29,896 bases of DNA from SIG440 sp045646865 (GCA_045646865.1 JAZRLM010000025.1:1-29896); one strand, 5' to 3'. Positions 14,934 to 24,198 are shown, counted from the first letter of the stretch. The notes: generated by a model not told the origin, from the letters alone. Numbers and translations are program-made.

Positions 14934-16508
14934 ATGAACGATATAAATACTTTGATTCTTCTGAGCGTTGTGGTTGTTATCGCTGTGATAGGAATGTTCT
15001 TGGCATTCAGATTCGGATATTCATACCGCAGAAAGGTTGCTGAACTTAAGGTTGGCAGTGCCGAAGAAGAAGCAAAAAAGATTATTGAAAATGCAAAAAC
15101 AAAAGCAATTAAAGATGCTGAGCATGCAAAAAAAGAAAGACTTTTAGAAGCAAAAGAAGAAATACATAAAGAACGCAATGAGCTTGATAAGGAAATAAAA
15201 GAACGCAGAAACGAAATCCAGCGTCAGGAGCGTCGAATTCAGCAGAAGGAAGATGCTATTGACAAAAAAACTCAGGTTCTTGAGAAAAAGGAAGAACAGG
15301 TTCAGGAAAAACTGAGCGAGGTTGACGACCTAAAGGAAGAAGTTGAAAAGGTTAAAAAACTTCAGATGTCGCAGCTTGAAAAGCTGGCAGAACTTTCTGT
15401 TGCCGAGGCAAAGGATTTGCTTCTTAAGCAGGTCGAGATTGATGCAAGACACGATGCAGCAATTCTTATTAAGAGCATCGAGGATCAGGCTAAAGAAGAA
15501 GCTGATATGAAGGCCCGCAACATTATTACCGGTGCGATTCAGCGTTGTGCTGCTGATCACGTTGCTGAAACCACAGTTTCAGTTGTGCAGCTTCCCAATG
15601 ATGAAATGAAGGGCAGAATTATCGGACGTGAAGGACGAAACATCCGTTCTATCGAAACCCTTACAGGTGTAGATTTGATTATTGACGATACTCCGGAAGC
15701 GGTTATTCTTTCCGGTTTTGATCCCGTAAGACGTGAGATTGCAAGACTTTCGCTTGAAAAACTTATTGTTGACGGAAGAATTCATCCCGGTCGCATTGAA
15801 GAAACAGTTGAAAAATCAAGACGCGAGGTTGATGCTATCATCAAGCAGGAAGGTGAACAGGCTACATTTGATACAGGTGTTCACGGTCTTCATCCTGAAC
15901 TCATTAAACTTCTCGGTCGTTTGAAATACCGTACAAGTTACGGACAGAATGTGCTTAAACATTCAATCGAGGTTGCTCACCTTGCAGGTCTTATGGCGGC
16001 TGAACTTGGGACAGACGTTGCGCTTGCAAAACGTGCAGGTCTTCTCCATGATTTAGGTAAGGCTATTGACCACGAGGTTGAAGGTTCTCACGTTACAATC
16101 GGTGCTGATGTTGCTAAAAAGTATAAGGAAAACGACAAAGTTATCCACGCAATTATGGCACATCACGGCGATGTTGAGCCGAACTCTCTTGCAGCTTGTC
16201 TTGTTCAGGCAGCAGATACAATTTCTGCGGCACGCACAGGTGCAAGACGTGAAAATATTGAATCATACATCAAGAGACTTGAGGCCCTTGAAGAAATTGC
16301 AAATTCATTCAACGGTGTTGAAAAATCCTTTGCAATTCAGGCGGGTCGTGAGGTCAGAATTATGGTTAAACCCGACCACGTTAACGATGATGAAACAATC
16401 CTTCTTGCAAAAGATATTGTTAAGAAGATTGAAAGCACTATGGAGTATCCGGGACAGATTAAAGTTAATGTTATCCGCGAACTCAGAACAGTTGAATATG
16501 CTAAATAA
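14934..16508 (+). CDS. rny: ribonuclease Y
   Basis: The protein of 524 aa is the membrane-anchored endoribonuclease that starts mRNA decay in Firmicutes. Residues 9-29 form a single transmembrane helix. A long charged coiled coil covers about 35-180. A KH domain follows with GRIIGREGRNIRSIE. The HD domain holds HSIEVAHLAG and LLHDLGKAID, whose His-Asp pair binds the metals. Length and domain order are normal. The start ATG follows GGGAGG by eight bases. ymdB follows, as in Bacillus ymdA-ymdB. Confidence 0.97.
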   Translation: MNDINTLILLSVVVVIAVIGMFLAFRFGYSYRRKVAELKVGSAEEEAKKIIENAKTKAIKDAEHAKKERLLEAKEEIHKERNELDKEIKERRNEIQRQERRIQQKEDAIDKKTQVLEKKEEQVQEKLSEVDDLKEEVEKVKKLQMSQLEKLAELSVAEAKDLLLKQVEIDARHDAAILIKSIEDQAKEEADMKARNIITGAIQRCAADHVAETTVSVVQLPNDEMKGRIIGREGRNIRSIETLTGVDLIIDDTPEAVILSGFDPVRREIARLSLEKLIVDGRIHPGRIEETVEKSRREVDAIIKQEGEQATFDTGVHGLHPELIKLLGRLKYRTSYGQNVLKHSIEVAHLAGLMAAELGTDVALAKRAGLLHDLGKAIDHEVEGSHVTIGADVAKKYKENDKVIHAIMAHHGDVEPNSLAACLVQAADTISAARTGARRENIESYIKRLEALEEIANSFNGVEKSFAIQAGREVRIMVKPDHVNDDETILLAKDIVKKIESTMEYPGQIKVNVIRELRTVEYAK

Positions 16509-16526
16509 GGAGCCTTTGCTCCAGGG

Positions 16527-16551
16527 AAAAGGCTGCTGCGGCAGCCTTTTC
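16527..16551 (+). terminator. Rho-independent terminator after rny
   Basis: AAAAGGCTGC (16527-16536), loop TGCG, GCAGCCTTTT (16541-16550). The stem is perfect. I found no convincing new promoter before ymdB, so some read-through is likely. Confidence 0.88.
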
Positions 16552-16608
16552 TGCATAAAAAAGTATTGTTATAGATGATTGATATAAACAGAGAGGAAAT
16601 AAAATTCT

Positions 16609-17403
16609 ATGAGAATTCTTGCGGTGGGAGATATTGTTGCGTCCGACGGACGTGAATTTATATATAATAATTTAGGTAGAATAAAAAATAAGTATAAAAT
16701 TGATTACTGTATAGCAAACGGCGAAAATGCGGCAAATACAAACGGCATAACCAGAGATATTGCTGAAACATTATTAAGGTGCGGTGCTGATGTTATCACC
16801 CTTGGTAACCACACTTTTGCAAACAAGGAATACACTCAGGTGCTTACCGATATTCCTCAGGTGATAAGACCAATAAATTATCCTGCCGAAACGGAAGGCT
16901 GTGGATATTACATTGACGATTTGGGATATATCCGAATCGGTGTTATCAATGCCATAGGCAGACTTAATATGGAACCTGTTGATTGTCCCTTCCGTGCAAC
17001 CGAAAAGGCTCTGCGGGAGATGGAAGGCAAGGCAGATATAATATTAATTGATTTTCATGCCGAAACTACAAGTGAAAAACTTGCTTTTGGAAATTATTTT
17101 GACGGCAAGGTTGCGGCGGTTTTTGGCACACATACACATGTTCAGACGGCAGATGCACACATTCTTCCGGGTGGAACTGCATATATTACTGATATCGGTA
17201 TGACAGGAGTACGGGATTCTGTTCTGGGAGTTAAGAAAGAGATTATTATGGATTTATACTATACCCGAAAGAAATTCAGATTTGAGAAGGCCGAGGGCGA
17301 GGTATGGTTTAACGGAGCAGTCTTTGATATTGATGATAAGACTAAAAAGGTGATAAGTGTTGAGAGACTATATTTTTCAAAGCTTGAAGGAGAAGATAAG
17401 TGA
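16609..17403 (+). CDS. ymdB: YmdB-family metallophosphoesterase (TIGR00282 type)
   Basis: The protein of 264 aa is a cytosolic metal-dependent phosphodiesterase. Bacillus YmdB cleaves 2',3'-cyclic nucleotides and affects biofilm and motility. Motifs seen in order are GDIV (residue 7), NGENAA, TLGNHTF, DFHAE and GTHTHVQTAD, which together form the two-metal site. Length matches the family. It follows rny as in Bacillus. A GAGAGGA ribosome site precedes the ATG. Its last four bases overlap pgeF. Confidence 0.94.
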   Translation: MRILAVGDIVASDGREFIYNNLGRIKNKYKIDYCIANGENAANTNGITRDIAETLLRCGADVITLGNHTFANKEYTQVLTDIPQVIRPINYPAETEGCGYYIDDLGYIRIGVINAIGRLNMEPVDCPFRATEKALREMEGKADIILIDFHAETTSEKLAFGNYFDGKVAAVFGTHTHVQTADAHILPGGTAYITDIGMTGVRDSVLGVKKEIIMDLYYTRKKFRFEKAEGEVWFNGAVFDIDDKTKKVISVERLYFSKLEGEDK

Positions 17404-18185
17404 CAAAAATTAATATAGATGACCGAGTATATTTAAAAAGTGATTTGCTGACAAATGACGGGATAAGCCATTGTTTTACAACAAAATGCGGCGGTTTAAG
17501 TTGTGGCACGGTAAAGGGGCTTAATCTGGGTTTTCGTGTTGGCGACGACAGAGATGCAGTAACAGGAAATTATAAACTTGTTGCTGATGATATGGGATTT
17601 CTGTATGAGCGTATTACGGCAGGTAGACAAACTCATTCTGCAAATATCCGGATAATAACCGAGAATGATGCAGGCAAAGGCATCAGCCGCGAAAGTGAAT
17701 TTATGGATATTGACGGCTTGGTTACAAATATCTGTAAGTTACCCCTTGTGGTTTATTATGCGGATTGTGTTCCTGTACTTATGGCTGATAAATCGGCTGG
17801 AGTTGTTGCTGCTGTTCATTCTGGCTGGAGAGGAACGGTCAGCGGGATTGCGGGTAATGCAGTAAAAATTATGGTAGAACAATTTGGATCAAAACCCGAA
17901 AACATAAAGGTGGCAATTGGTCCGTCAATCGGTCAATGTTGCTTTGAAACTGGTGGCGAGGTTGCTTGTGAATTTGATAATGATTTAGTTATCGAATGTG
18001 ATAACGGAAAATTTATGGTTGATTTATGGAAGGCAAACGAAAGAATTCTCTTGAAAAGCGGATTAAATAAAGATAATATTGAAATTCTGAAAATATGTAC
18101 TATATGTAATAATGATATGCTGTATTCTTACCGTGTCAACAAAGAGGCGACAGGCAGAATGGGTGCATTCATTTCGTTAGATTGA
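17400..18185 (+). CDS. pgeF: peptidoglycan editing factor PgeF (YlmD/YfiH laccase-domain family)
   Basis: The protein of 261 aa belongs to the one-domain copper-oxidase-like family (PF02578), now linked to removal of mis-incorporated residues from peptidoglycan precursors and to purine nucleoside phosphorolysis. The conserved metal residues are visible in RQTHSANI, YYADCVPVLMAD and AAVHSGWRGTVSGI. The start is GTG 17400, seven bases after AAGGAG, overlapping the ymdB stop by four bases (GTGA). The next gene overlaps its stop region. All this indicates tight coupling in one operon. Confidence 0.92.
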   Translation: MTKINIDDRVYLKSDLLTNDGISHCFTTKCGGLSCGTVKGLNLGFRVGDDRDAVTGNYKLVADDMGFLYERITAGRQTHSANIRIITENDAGKGISRESEFMDIDGLVTNICKLPLVVYYADCVPVLMADKSAGVVAAVHSGWRGTVSGIAGNAVKIMVEQFGSKPENIKVAIGPSIGQCCFETGGEVACEFDNDLVIECDNGKFMVDLWKANERILLKSGLNKDNIEILKICTICNNDMLYSYRVNKEATGRMGAFISLD

Positions 18186-18211
18186 GAGATAAAACAAAGG
18201 TGGAAAGAAAT

Positions 18212-19765
18212 TTGAAAAAAATATTTGCATTATTAACGGCGGCATTGCTGATGTTTACATTGTGTGGATGCGGTAAAAAATACCAAAATACAGAACAGAG
18301 CACAAGTTCGTGGAATGCTGCAGAAATTTCAATTTATTCGCATAAACCTGATACACTTTGTCCTGTTTTTAGCAAAAATCAGGCTAATATACAGATGTTG
18401 GGGATAGTGTACGAAGGGCTGATAAGTCTGGCAGACAACCTTTATCCGGAGCCTTGTCTTGCAGAAAGCTGGGCTGTGTCGGATGATGGCTTGGTGTGGA
18501 CGGTTAATCTACGTCAGAACGTGACGTGGCATGACGGCGATGCTTTTGCGGCAGAGGATGTTGTTTATACAGTTAATCAGATTAAAAAGAACCCTGACAG
18601 CATTTATTTTTATAATGTTTCAAACATAAAAAATATAACGGCTTTGGAACAAAGCAAAATCGAGATTGAGATTAACGAGCCTTGGTCGAATTTTGTGAAT
18701 CTTTTGTATTTTCCGATTATAAAAAAAGGTGCAGAAGATATTAACCCTGCATCATTTATACCTGTGGGTACCGGACCGTACAGATATGAGGACAGAAACG
18801 AGGTTAACACAGTTTATCTTGTCAATAACGACCAATGGTGGGGCGGAACTCCTGCAACAAACATGATAACAGTAAAAATGATTCCCGATAAAAGTACGGC
18901 ACTTTATACCTTCAGTTCGGGTGGTATAGATATGATGTTGGCTGATGATATGGACTGGGGAAAATTTGCCGACCCTGTTATTTCATCACATACCACAATG
19001 TCAACACCGATTTTTCATTTTATAGGTTTTAATCACGGTAATGATGTGTTGGCGTTGTCAGAGGTGCGTAGTGCGATTTCCTATGCTATTGACAGGTCAA
19101 AAATTATTGACGAGGCAATGATGGGTTATGCAACAGCAGCAACTATGCCAATTCACCACAGATGGTTTGTGTGCGGAAATAAGATTGTTGGCACAAATCA
19201 GAACAAGGATGCGGCAACAAGAGCTCTTACAGATAACCAATGGGAATTGTTGGATGGTGTATACAAAAAGACTATTGAGGAAAGTATGCTGACAACTGAT
19301 TTAAAAATACTGTATAATGAGGAAAATCCTACACGTGAGGCTATTGCTACTCTTGTTGAAAAGCAACTTGAGGAGCTAGGTTTTGCCATTACCCTTGAAA
19401 AGGTAAAGTTTGAGGAATATCAGGCAAGGCTGGCTGGTGGTGACTATGATATGTTTATAGGTAGCTACATTGTATCACCGGAAATAAGTTTTTCAATGAT
19501 AACGGCAGAAGGAAATATATTCGGTTTTGAAAATGAAAAAATGCTGCAGGCGCAAAATAATCTGAAAAATAAACGAAGCCGCGAAGAAATTGAGGAAGGC
19601 TACGGCATTATGATTGATTGTTTCAAAGAAATTAACCCCATTGCAGGTCTGTTTTTTGAGGATACTGTGATGATTTATAACAACCGTATACAGGGCGGTG
19701 TTGCTCCTTCATATTTTGATGTATATCGGGGGATAGAAACTCTGCTTAAGGAAGAGGCAAGATAA
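18212..19765 (+). CDS. ABC-transporter substrate-binding lipoprotein, family 5 (peptide/nickel type)
   Basis: The protein of 517 aa is a family-5 extracellular binding protein (OppA/DppA type). It starts with a lipoprotein signal, MKKIFALLTAALLMF then LCGC, with Cys20 as the lipid site. The family hallmark AESWAVSDDGLVWTVNLR and WHDGDAFAAEDVVYT segment is present near residue 90-120. TTG 18212 is chosen because AGGTGG lies eight bases before it and the signal peptide begins there; a reading from TTG 18182 adds a charged leader. No permease or ATPase genes are adjacent, so it is an orphan. The ligand is unknown. Confidence 0.88.
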   Translation: MKKIFALLTAALLMFTLCGCGKKYQNTEQSTSSWNAAEISIYSHKPDTLCPVFSKNQANIQMLGIVYEGLISLADNLYPEPCLAESWAVSDDGLVWTVNLRQNVTWHDGDAFAAEDVVYTVNQIKKNPDSIYFYNVSNIKNITALEQSKIEIEINEPWSNFVNLLYFPIIKKGAEDINPASFIPVGTGPYRYEDRNEVNTVYLVNNDQWWGGTPATNMITVKMIPDKSTALYTFSSGGIDMMLADDMDWGKFADPVISSHTTMSTPIFHFIGFNHGNDVLALSEVRSAISYAIDRSKIIDEAMMGYATAATMPIHHRWFVCGNKIVGTNQNKDAATRALTDNQWELLDGVYKKTIEESMLTTDLKILYNEENPTREAIATLVEKQLEELGFAITLEKVKFEEYQARLAGGDYDMFIGSYIVSPEISFSMITAEGNIFGFENEKMLQAQNNLKNKRSREEIEEGYGIMIDCFKEINPIAGLFFEDTVMIYNNRIQGGVAPSYFDVYRGIETLLKEEAR

Positions 19766-19766
19766 A

Positions 19767-20981
19767 GTGAACAGAACAATAATTCATCTGGATATGGATG
19801 CATTTTTTGCGGCGATTGAGGTCAGGGATAATCCTGAACTAAGGGGAAAACCACTTATAATCGGTGCATTACCGTCTGAACGCGGTGTTGTTTCAACCTG
19901 CAGCTATGAAGCACGTAAGTTTGGTGTACATTCCGCAATGAATATTAAGGAGGCGTATCGCAGATGTCCACACGGCATTTATATGCACGGCGATATGAGG
20001 AAGTATGCCTGTGTTTCGGAGAAAGTACACAATATAATGCTCAAGTATACCGATTGTATTGAGTTTGTGGCTCTTGACGAAGGATATATGGATGTAACTG
20101 CATCTTTAAGACTTTTTGGAAGTGGCGAAGAAATAGGCAGGCAACTAAAGAAGGAAGTATTTGAAAAGGTGGGTGTTACCTGTTCGGTGGGGGTTTCCTA
20201 CTGTATGATGGGCGCAAAACTTGCCAGCGAGGAAGATAAGCCTGATGGATTTTTTGTAATTCCTGACAGGGAATCGCTGGTTAACCTGATACATAAAAGA
20301 CCTGTAAGTGTTATCAGCGGCATAGGGGTGAAGACGGCTGAAAAATTAAAGTCTATGGGTATTGTAACGGTAGAAGATTTGCTGAATACACCTGCAGAGC
20401 AGCTAGACAGTCTTGGTGTATTAGGACGTGAAATGTTGAAAATGGCATCTGGCAACGATGACCGTCAGGTGGTGGCAGACAGTACTGCTAAATCCATTGG
20501 CAGGGAACATACGTTTCAGACAAACGTTACAGATGCTTCGGTGCTTGAAGATACATTGTTGCTTCTGGCAGGAGATGTGAGTTTTCGGGCAAAACGTAAT
20601 AGTCTTTGGGGAAAGACGGTAACGTTAAAGATTAAGTTCAGCAATATGAAAAGTATCACAAGGGCAAAAACCGGTGATGCAGTAAATTCGCAAAAGGATA
20701 TCTGGAATATCACAAAGGAACTATTGAAGCACGAAAAAATAAACGAGAGTGTCAGACTTGTTGGTGTTGCGCTGAGTCATTTGCAGGATTCACCTGATGA
20801 AGAATTTCGTCAGATGACATTGTTTGACCAGCTTGAACCTGAAAAGGAAGATAAAAAACTAAAAAATCGCAGTCTTGAAAATACGATTTTTGATTTACAT
20901 ACAAAATACGGACGAAATATTCTGAAAACAGGAAAGGAACTTGAGGTTCATCAAAAAATAAAAAACTCAGTTGAAGAATAA
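19767..20981 (+). CDS. dinB: DNA polymerase IV (Y-family, DinB)
   Basis: The protein of 404 aa is an error-prone translesion polymerase. The catalytic acids are D9 (HLDMDAFFAAIE) and D104-E105 (ALDEGYMDVT), where the usual DEAYLD has Gly and Met. The helix-hairpin-helix thumb is visible at ISGIGVKTAEKLKSMGI. The little-finger domain ends near 345. QMTLF near residue 350 is a sliding-clamp motif, followed by a basic tail. The start is GTG 19767, one base after the upstream stop region. I saw no LexA box; it lies inside the operon. Confidence 0.96.
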   Translation: MNRTIIHLDMDAFFAAIEVRDNPELRGKPLIIGALPSERGVVSTCSYEARKFGVHSAMNIKEAYRRCPHGIYMHGDMRKYACVSEKVHNIMLKYTDCIEFVALDEGYMDVTASLRLFGSGEEIGRQLKKEVFEKVGVTCSVGVSYCMMGAKLASEEDKPDGFFVIPDRESLVNLIHKRPVSVISGIGVKTAEKLKSMGIVTVEDLLNTPAEQLDSLGVLGREMLKMASGNDDRQVVADSTAKSIGREHTFQTNVTDASVLEDTLLLLAGDVSFRAKRNSLWGKTVTLKIKFSNMKSITRAKTGDAVNSQKDIWNITKELLKHEKINESVRLVGVALSHLQDSPDEEFRQMTLFDQLEPEKEDKKLKNRSLENTIFDLHTKYGRNILKTGKELEVHQKIKNSVEE

Positions 20982-21011
20982 ATGTTGCAATGCGACAGAA
21001 TGGAGAAACTT

Positions 21012-21365
21012 ATGAAATTGTCAGAAATTAAGGAAATTTTAAACGCAAAGGTGATGACGGGCGAGGAAATGCTGGATACAGAGGTCGAGTCTGCTTTTGG
21101 CAGTGACCTTATGAGCGATGTACTTGCATTTGTAAATGATAAAGTTTTGCTTCTTACAGGACTGGTGAATCCTCAGGTTGTAAGAACAGCTGAAATGATG
21201 GATATTTCTGCAATTGTGTTTGTTCGCGGCAAATGCCCTGACGAAAGTGTAATTGCTCTGGCAAAGGCAAAGGGAATTGCGATACTTACAACCGAGCATA
21301 CCCTTTATGTTGCCAGCGGCAAGTTGTATTGTAAGGGACTTACCGGTGACGAAAAGGGGGTATAA
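21012..21365 (+). CDS. DRTGG-domain protein (first copy)
   Basis: The protein of 117 aa is essentially a single DRTGG domain (PF07085), a small alpha/beta domain of unknown ligand also found beside CBS domains and in phosphotransacetylase. Visible core: VLLLTGLVNPQVVRTAEMM and IVFVRGKCPDESVIALAKAKGIAILTT. ATG 21012 follows GGAG by six bases; the reading from 20982 abuts the dinB stop but lacks a site. A second DRTGG gene lies at 23171, on the other side of the sensory hydrogenase. The pair probably works with it. Confidence 0.82.
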   Translation: MKLSEIKEILNAKVMTGEEMLDTEVESAFGSDLMSDVLAFVNDKVLLLTGLVNPQVVRTAEMMDISAIVFVRGKCPDESVIALAKAKGIAILTTEHTLYVASGKLYCKGLTGDEKGV

Positions 21366-21368
21366 GCT

Positions 21369-21797
21369 GTGGCAGAGGTTATGAAATTACATTTTAATGT
21401 TAACGGCGACGACTTTACCCGTGCAGGTGAGGTTTCAAGCAAGGTTAAAAAGACTCTTAATCAGCTTGGCTTTAATCCCGAGGTTGTACGCAAGGTTGCT
21501 ATTGCAATGTACGAAGGCGAAATTAATATGGTAATACACGCTGACGGCGGCGATATTGATGTTGAAATTTCATCGGACGAGATTGTTATTGTAATGAAGG
21601 ATGTAGGTCCCGGAATTTCTGACCTTGAAATGGCTATGAAGGAAGGTTTTTCAACCGCAGACCATTCGGTAAGAGAGCTTGGTTTTGGTGCAGGAATGGG
21701 ACTTCCAAATATGAAAAAATATTCTGATTCTATGAAAATTGATACCGAGATAGGAAAAGGGACAACTGTGACTTTGACTGTTTCTGCAAAGGTGTGA
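21369..21797 (+). CDS. serine-kinase-like ATPase (RsbT/SpoIIAB-type HATPase)
   Basis: The protein of 142 aa is a bare GHKL ATP-binding domain without a histidine-phosphotransfer domain. The N-box is YEGEINMVIHA, the G1 box DVGPGI and the G2 box GFGAGMGLPNM. Such proteins act as anti-sigma-factor or switch kinases on serine or threonine of a partner. No anti-anti-sigma (STAS) gene is present nearby. The start is GTG 21369, nine bases after AAGGGGG. It sits between a DRTGG gene and the sensory hydrogenase, so I infer that it transmits the hydrogenase signal. Confidence 0.85.
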   Translation: MAEVMKLHFNVNGDDFTRAGEVSSKVKKTLNQLGFNPEVVRKVAIAMYEGEINMVIHADGGDIDVEISSDEIVIVMKDVGPGISDLEMAMKEGFSTADHSVRELGFGAGMGLPNMKKYSDSMKIDTEIGKGTTVTLTVSAKV

Positions 21798-21856
21798 ATT
21801 TGTTTCATATTGTCTGCCCACGATGATATGCACTATGTTGACTGTGGGAGGAAGGG

Positions 21857-23170
21857 ATGTGTAGTTTTATGGAAACATATTGGCATTCTGTAACATTGGA
21901 TATAGATTCGTGCAAGGGCTGTACTCATTGTCTTACTCGTTGTCCGACTCAGGCAATAAGAGTTCAGAAGGGAAAGGCAAAAATTCTTAAAGAACGCTGT
22001 ATAGACTGCGGAGAGTGTATAAGAGTATGCCCTTATCACGCTAAAAAGGCTGTCGCTGACGACCTTGAAATGCTGCAGCAATTTAAATATAATGTAGCAT
22101 TGGTGGCGCCTGCTTTTTACGGTCAGTTTTCAAAGACCGAAAACGTTGATACGGTGCTGAGCGCATTGCTTGACTTGGGTTTTGACGACGTTTTTGAGGT
22201 TGCAAGGGGCGCACAGGTTATAACAGAGAAAACAAAGGAACTGCTGGCATCCGGTGAACTTTTAAAACCGGCAATTTCGTCTGCCTGCCCTGCGGTTTTA
22301 AGGCTTATTGCTATTAAGTTCCCCAATCTCATTGCAAACATTGTTCCCCTTAAATCTCCTATGGAAATATCGGCTGTTCAGGCAAGATGCGAGGCTGTGA
22401 AAAAAACAGGACTTAATCCTGAAGAAATCGGTATATTCTTTATAAGTCCTTGTGCTGCAAAGGCAACCTTTGTAAAGGCAAACTACACAGTTAAGAAGTC
22501 TGAAGTTGACGGTGTTATTCCAATAAAGGATATATGCATAAAGATGTCCAGAGTTGTAAACAAAATTGCTGAGAAAGACGTCCGTGAATTGAGAAATGCA
22601 GGACGTTCGGGAGTGATATGGGCAACAAGCGGCGGCGAGGCTGAAACCTCGGGTGCTGAAAAATATATTGCTGTTGACGGAATACATAATGTTATAAACG
22701 TGTTTGAAGAAATAGAAGACGGAAAAATGAATGATATTGACTATGTAGAGGCTCTTGCCTGCCCCGGTGGATGCGTTGGTGGACCTCTGACTGCAGAAAA
22801 CAGTTTTTCGGCAAGGTCAAAAATTCAGAGGATATGTCGGGCTCTTGATGACGGAATGCTGCCTTTTGATGATATGAATATGTTCTGGGATGAAACGATT
22901 GTATACCGTCCCATAATGAACCTTGACCCTGATATAAATATTGCTATGAAGAAGATGGCAAAGATTGAAGAAATTTATGAGGGTTTTCCGAAACTTGACT
23001 GTGGCTCTTGTGGTTCTCCTACCTGTCGTGCTTTGGCAGAGGATATTGTAAGAGGTTATGCAAAGGAGACGGACTGTATATTTAAGTTGAGGGAGAAGGT
23101 AAGTTTTCTTGCTCATGATATGCTTGAGCTTGAAGTTCCTGTTTATACAGACGAAACGGAGGAAAAATAA
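21857..23170 (+). CDS. putative sensory [FeFe] hydrogenase (HydS-like) with ferredoxin and C-terminal 4Fe-4S domains
   Basis: The protein of 437 aa has three parts. Two ferredoxin clusters are bound by C19/C22/C25/C29 and C48/C51/C54/C58. The H-cluster domain has C144 (SSACPAV), C199 (SPCAAK) and C302/C306 (LACPGGCVGG). A C-terminal 4Fe-4S domain of the PF04060 type has C382, C385, C390 and C407. In catalytic enzymes the first motif is TSCxP, with Cys for proton transfer; here that position is Ala143. The Met residues of MPC and MAC are Ser and Leu. These changes match putative sensory hydrogenases of groups C and D. ATG 21857 follows GGGAGGAAGG. No PAS domain is present. Confidence 0.9.
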   Translation: MCSFMETYWHSVTLDIDSCKGCTHCLTRCPTQAIRVQKGKAKILKERCIDCGECIRVCPYHAKKAVADDLEMLQQFKYNVALVAPAFYGQFSKTENVDTVLSALLDLGFDDVFEVARGAQVITEKTKELLASGELLKPAISSACPAVLRLIAIKFPNLIANIVPLKSPMEISAVQARCEAVKKTGLNPEEIGIFFISPCAAKATFVKANYTVKKSEVDGVIPIKDICIKMSRVVNKIAEKDVRELRNAGRSGVIWATSGGEAETSGAEKYIAVDGIHNVINVFEEIEDGKMNDIDYVEALACPGGCVGGPLTAENSFSARSKIQRICRALDDGMLPFDDMNMFWDETIVYRPIMNLDPDINIAMKKMAKIEEIYEGFPKLDCGSCGSPTCRALAEDIVRGYAKETDCIFKLREKVSFLAHDMLELEVPVYTDETEEK

Positions 23171-23503
23171 ATGACAGTAAAAAATATTGCAGATAAACTT
23201 AACCTTGATTTTTACGCAGGCGAGGAACTTGCTGATAAAACGGCAAAAGGTTGTTATATAGGCGACCTTCTAAGTCTTGCTATGTCAAAGGTTCAGGCGA
23301 ATTATGTGTGGATTACCATTCAGACAAACGTAAATATTGTTGCGGTTGCATCTTTGGCTGATGCTGCCTGCATAATTCTTGCTGACGGCTGTATTCCCGA
23401 TGAAAAGACTGTTGAACGTGCAAAGGAGCAGGATATTATAATTCTTGGCGGCGATATATCGGCATACGAGGCGGCGGTTAAACTTGCGGAGTTGGGAATA
23501 TGA
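23171..23503 (+). CDS. DRTGG-domain protein (second copy)
   Basis: The protein of 110 aa is another single DRTGG domain, with QANYVWITIQTNVNIVAVA and IILADGCIPDEKTVERAKEQ as the core. It is diverged from the copy at 21012, which suggests two different roles or a heterodimer. ATG 23171 follows GGAGG by seven bases. Its stop overlaps the PHP gene start by four bases (ATGA). It stands directly after the sensory hydrogenase. Confidence 0.82.
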   Translation: MTVKNIADKLNLDFYAGEELADKTAKGCYIGDLLSLAMSKVQANYVWITIQTNVNIVAVASLADAACIILADGCIPDEKTVERAKEQDIIILGGDISAYEAAVKLAELGI

Positions 23504-24198
23504 GTCTTTATTATGATTTGCATATCCATTCCGCGCTATCACCTTGCGGTGACGAGGATATGACCCCGAACAATATTGTAAATATGGCATACATAAAAGG
23601 CCTTGATATTATTGCGGTTACCGACCACAATTCCTGCCGTAATGTCCGCGCAGTTATGAAGACGGCAAACGGCATTATAAAAGTTGTCCCCGGTATGGAG
23701 GTAACTACATCGGAAGAAGTTCATGTGCTTTGTTATTTTCCTGATATTGATGCAGCTGAAGATATGAGCGAATTTATCCGTACAAAGATGTCGGGTATCA
23801 AAAATGAACCCGAAATATTCGGACGGCAGCTTATTATGGATGCTCAGGATGAAATAGTGGGGGAGGAAGAACTTCTTCTTGTGAATGCTGTTAATCTTGA
23901 TATTTATGAGGTTTCAGCCGAAACAAAAAAACGTGGCGGATTGTTTATTCCGGCACACATTGATAAATCAAGTTACAGCATTACATCCAACCTTGGTTTT
24001 TTGCCGCCTGATTTGTATGTGGACGGTTTGGAAATTACCACTCGTGGACTGGATAAATATAGGCAAATTTATGCAGAATACGGTGTTTTAACTGATTCGG
24101 ATGCACATTATCTTGAAAATATTGCAGAACGAGAAAATTGTTTGAGAAATGATGATAAAAGTGCACAAAAAATATTAGAATTTTTGTACAAGTTTTAA
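23500..24198 (+). CDS. PHP-domain metal-dependent phosphoesterase
   Basis: The protein of 232 aa is a PHP-fold phosphoesterase. Metal ligands appear as DLHIHSALSPCG near the start, AVTDHNS around residue 45, PGMEV near 70, PAHIDKSS in the middle and DSDAHYLENI near the end. Relatives act on small phosphates such as 3',5'-nucleoside bisphosphates, but the substrate here is unknown. It overlaps the DRTGG gene and is the last gene of the cassette. If it hydrolyses a nucleotide, it could be the effector output of the sensory hydrogenase; that is inference. Confidence 0.85.
   Translation: MSLYYDLHIHSALSPCGDEDMTPNNIVNMAYIKGLDIIAVTDHNSCRNVRAVMKTANGIIKVVPGMEVTTSEEVHVLCYFPDIDAAEDMSEFIRTKMSGIKNEPEIFGRQLIMDAQDEIVGEEELLLVNAVNLDIYEVSAETKKRGGLFIPAHIDKSSYSITSNLGFLPPDLYVDGLEITTRGLDKYRQIYAEYGVLTDSDAHYLENIAERENCLRNDDKSAQKILEFLYKF

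Noticed and set aside
16066..16578. Plus-strand ORF of 170 codons in another frame
   Set aside because: It is an out-of-frame reading through the HD domain of rny and the rny terminator.
21817..21848. CCCAC/GTGGG stem covering the ribosome site of the sensory hydrogenase
   Set aside because: Five pairs with a 22-base loop. It could hide the site but is not convincing without conservation.
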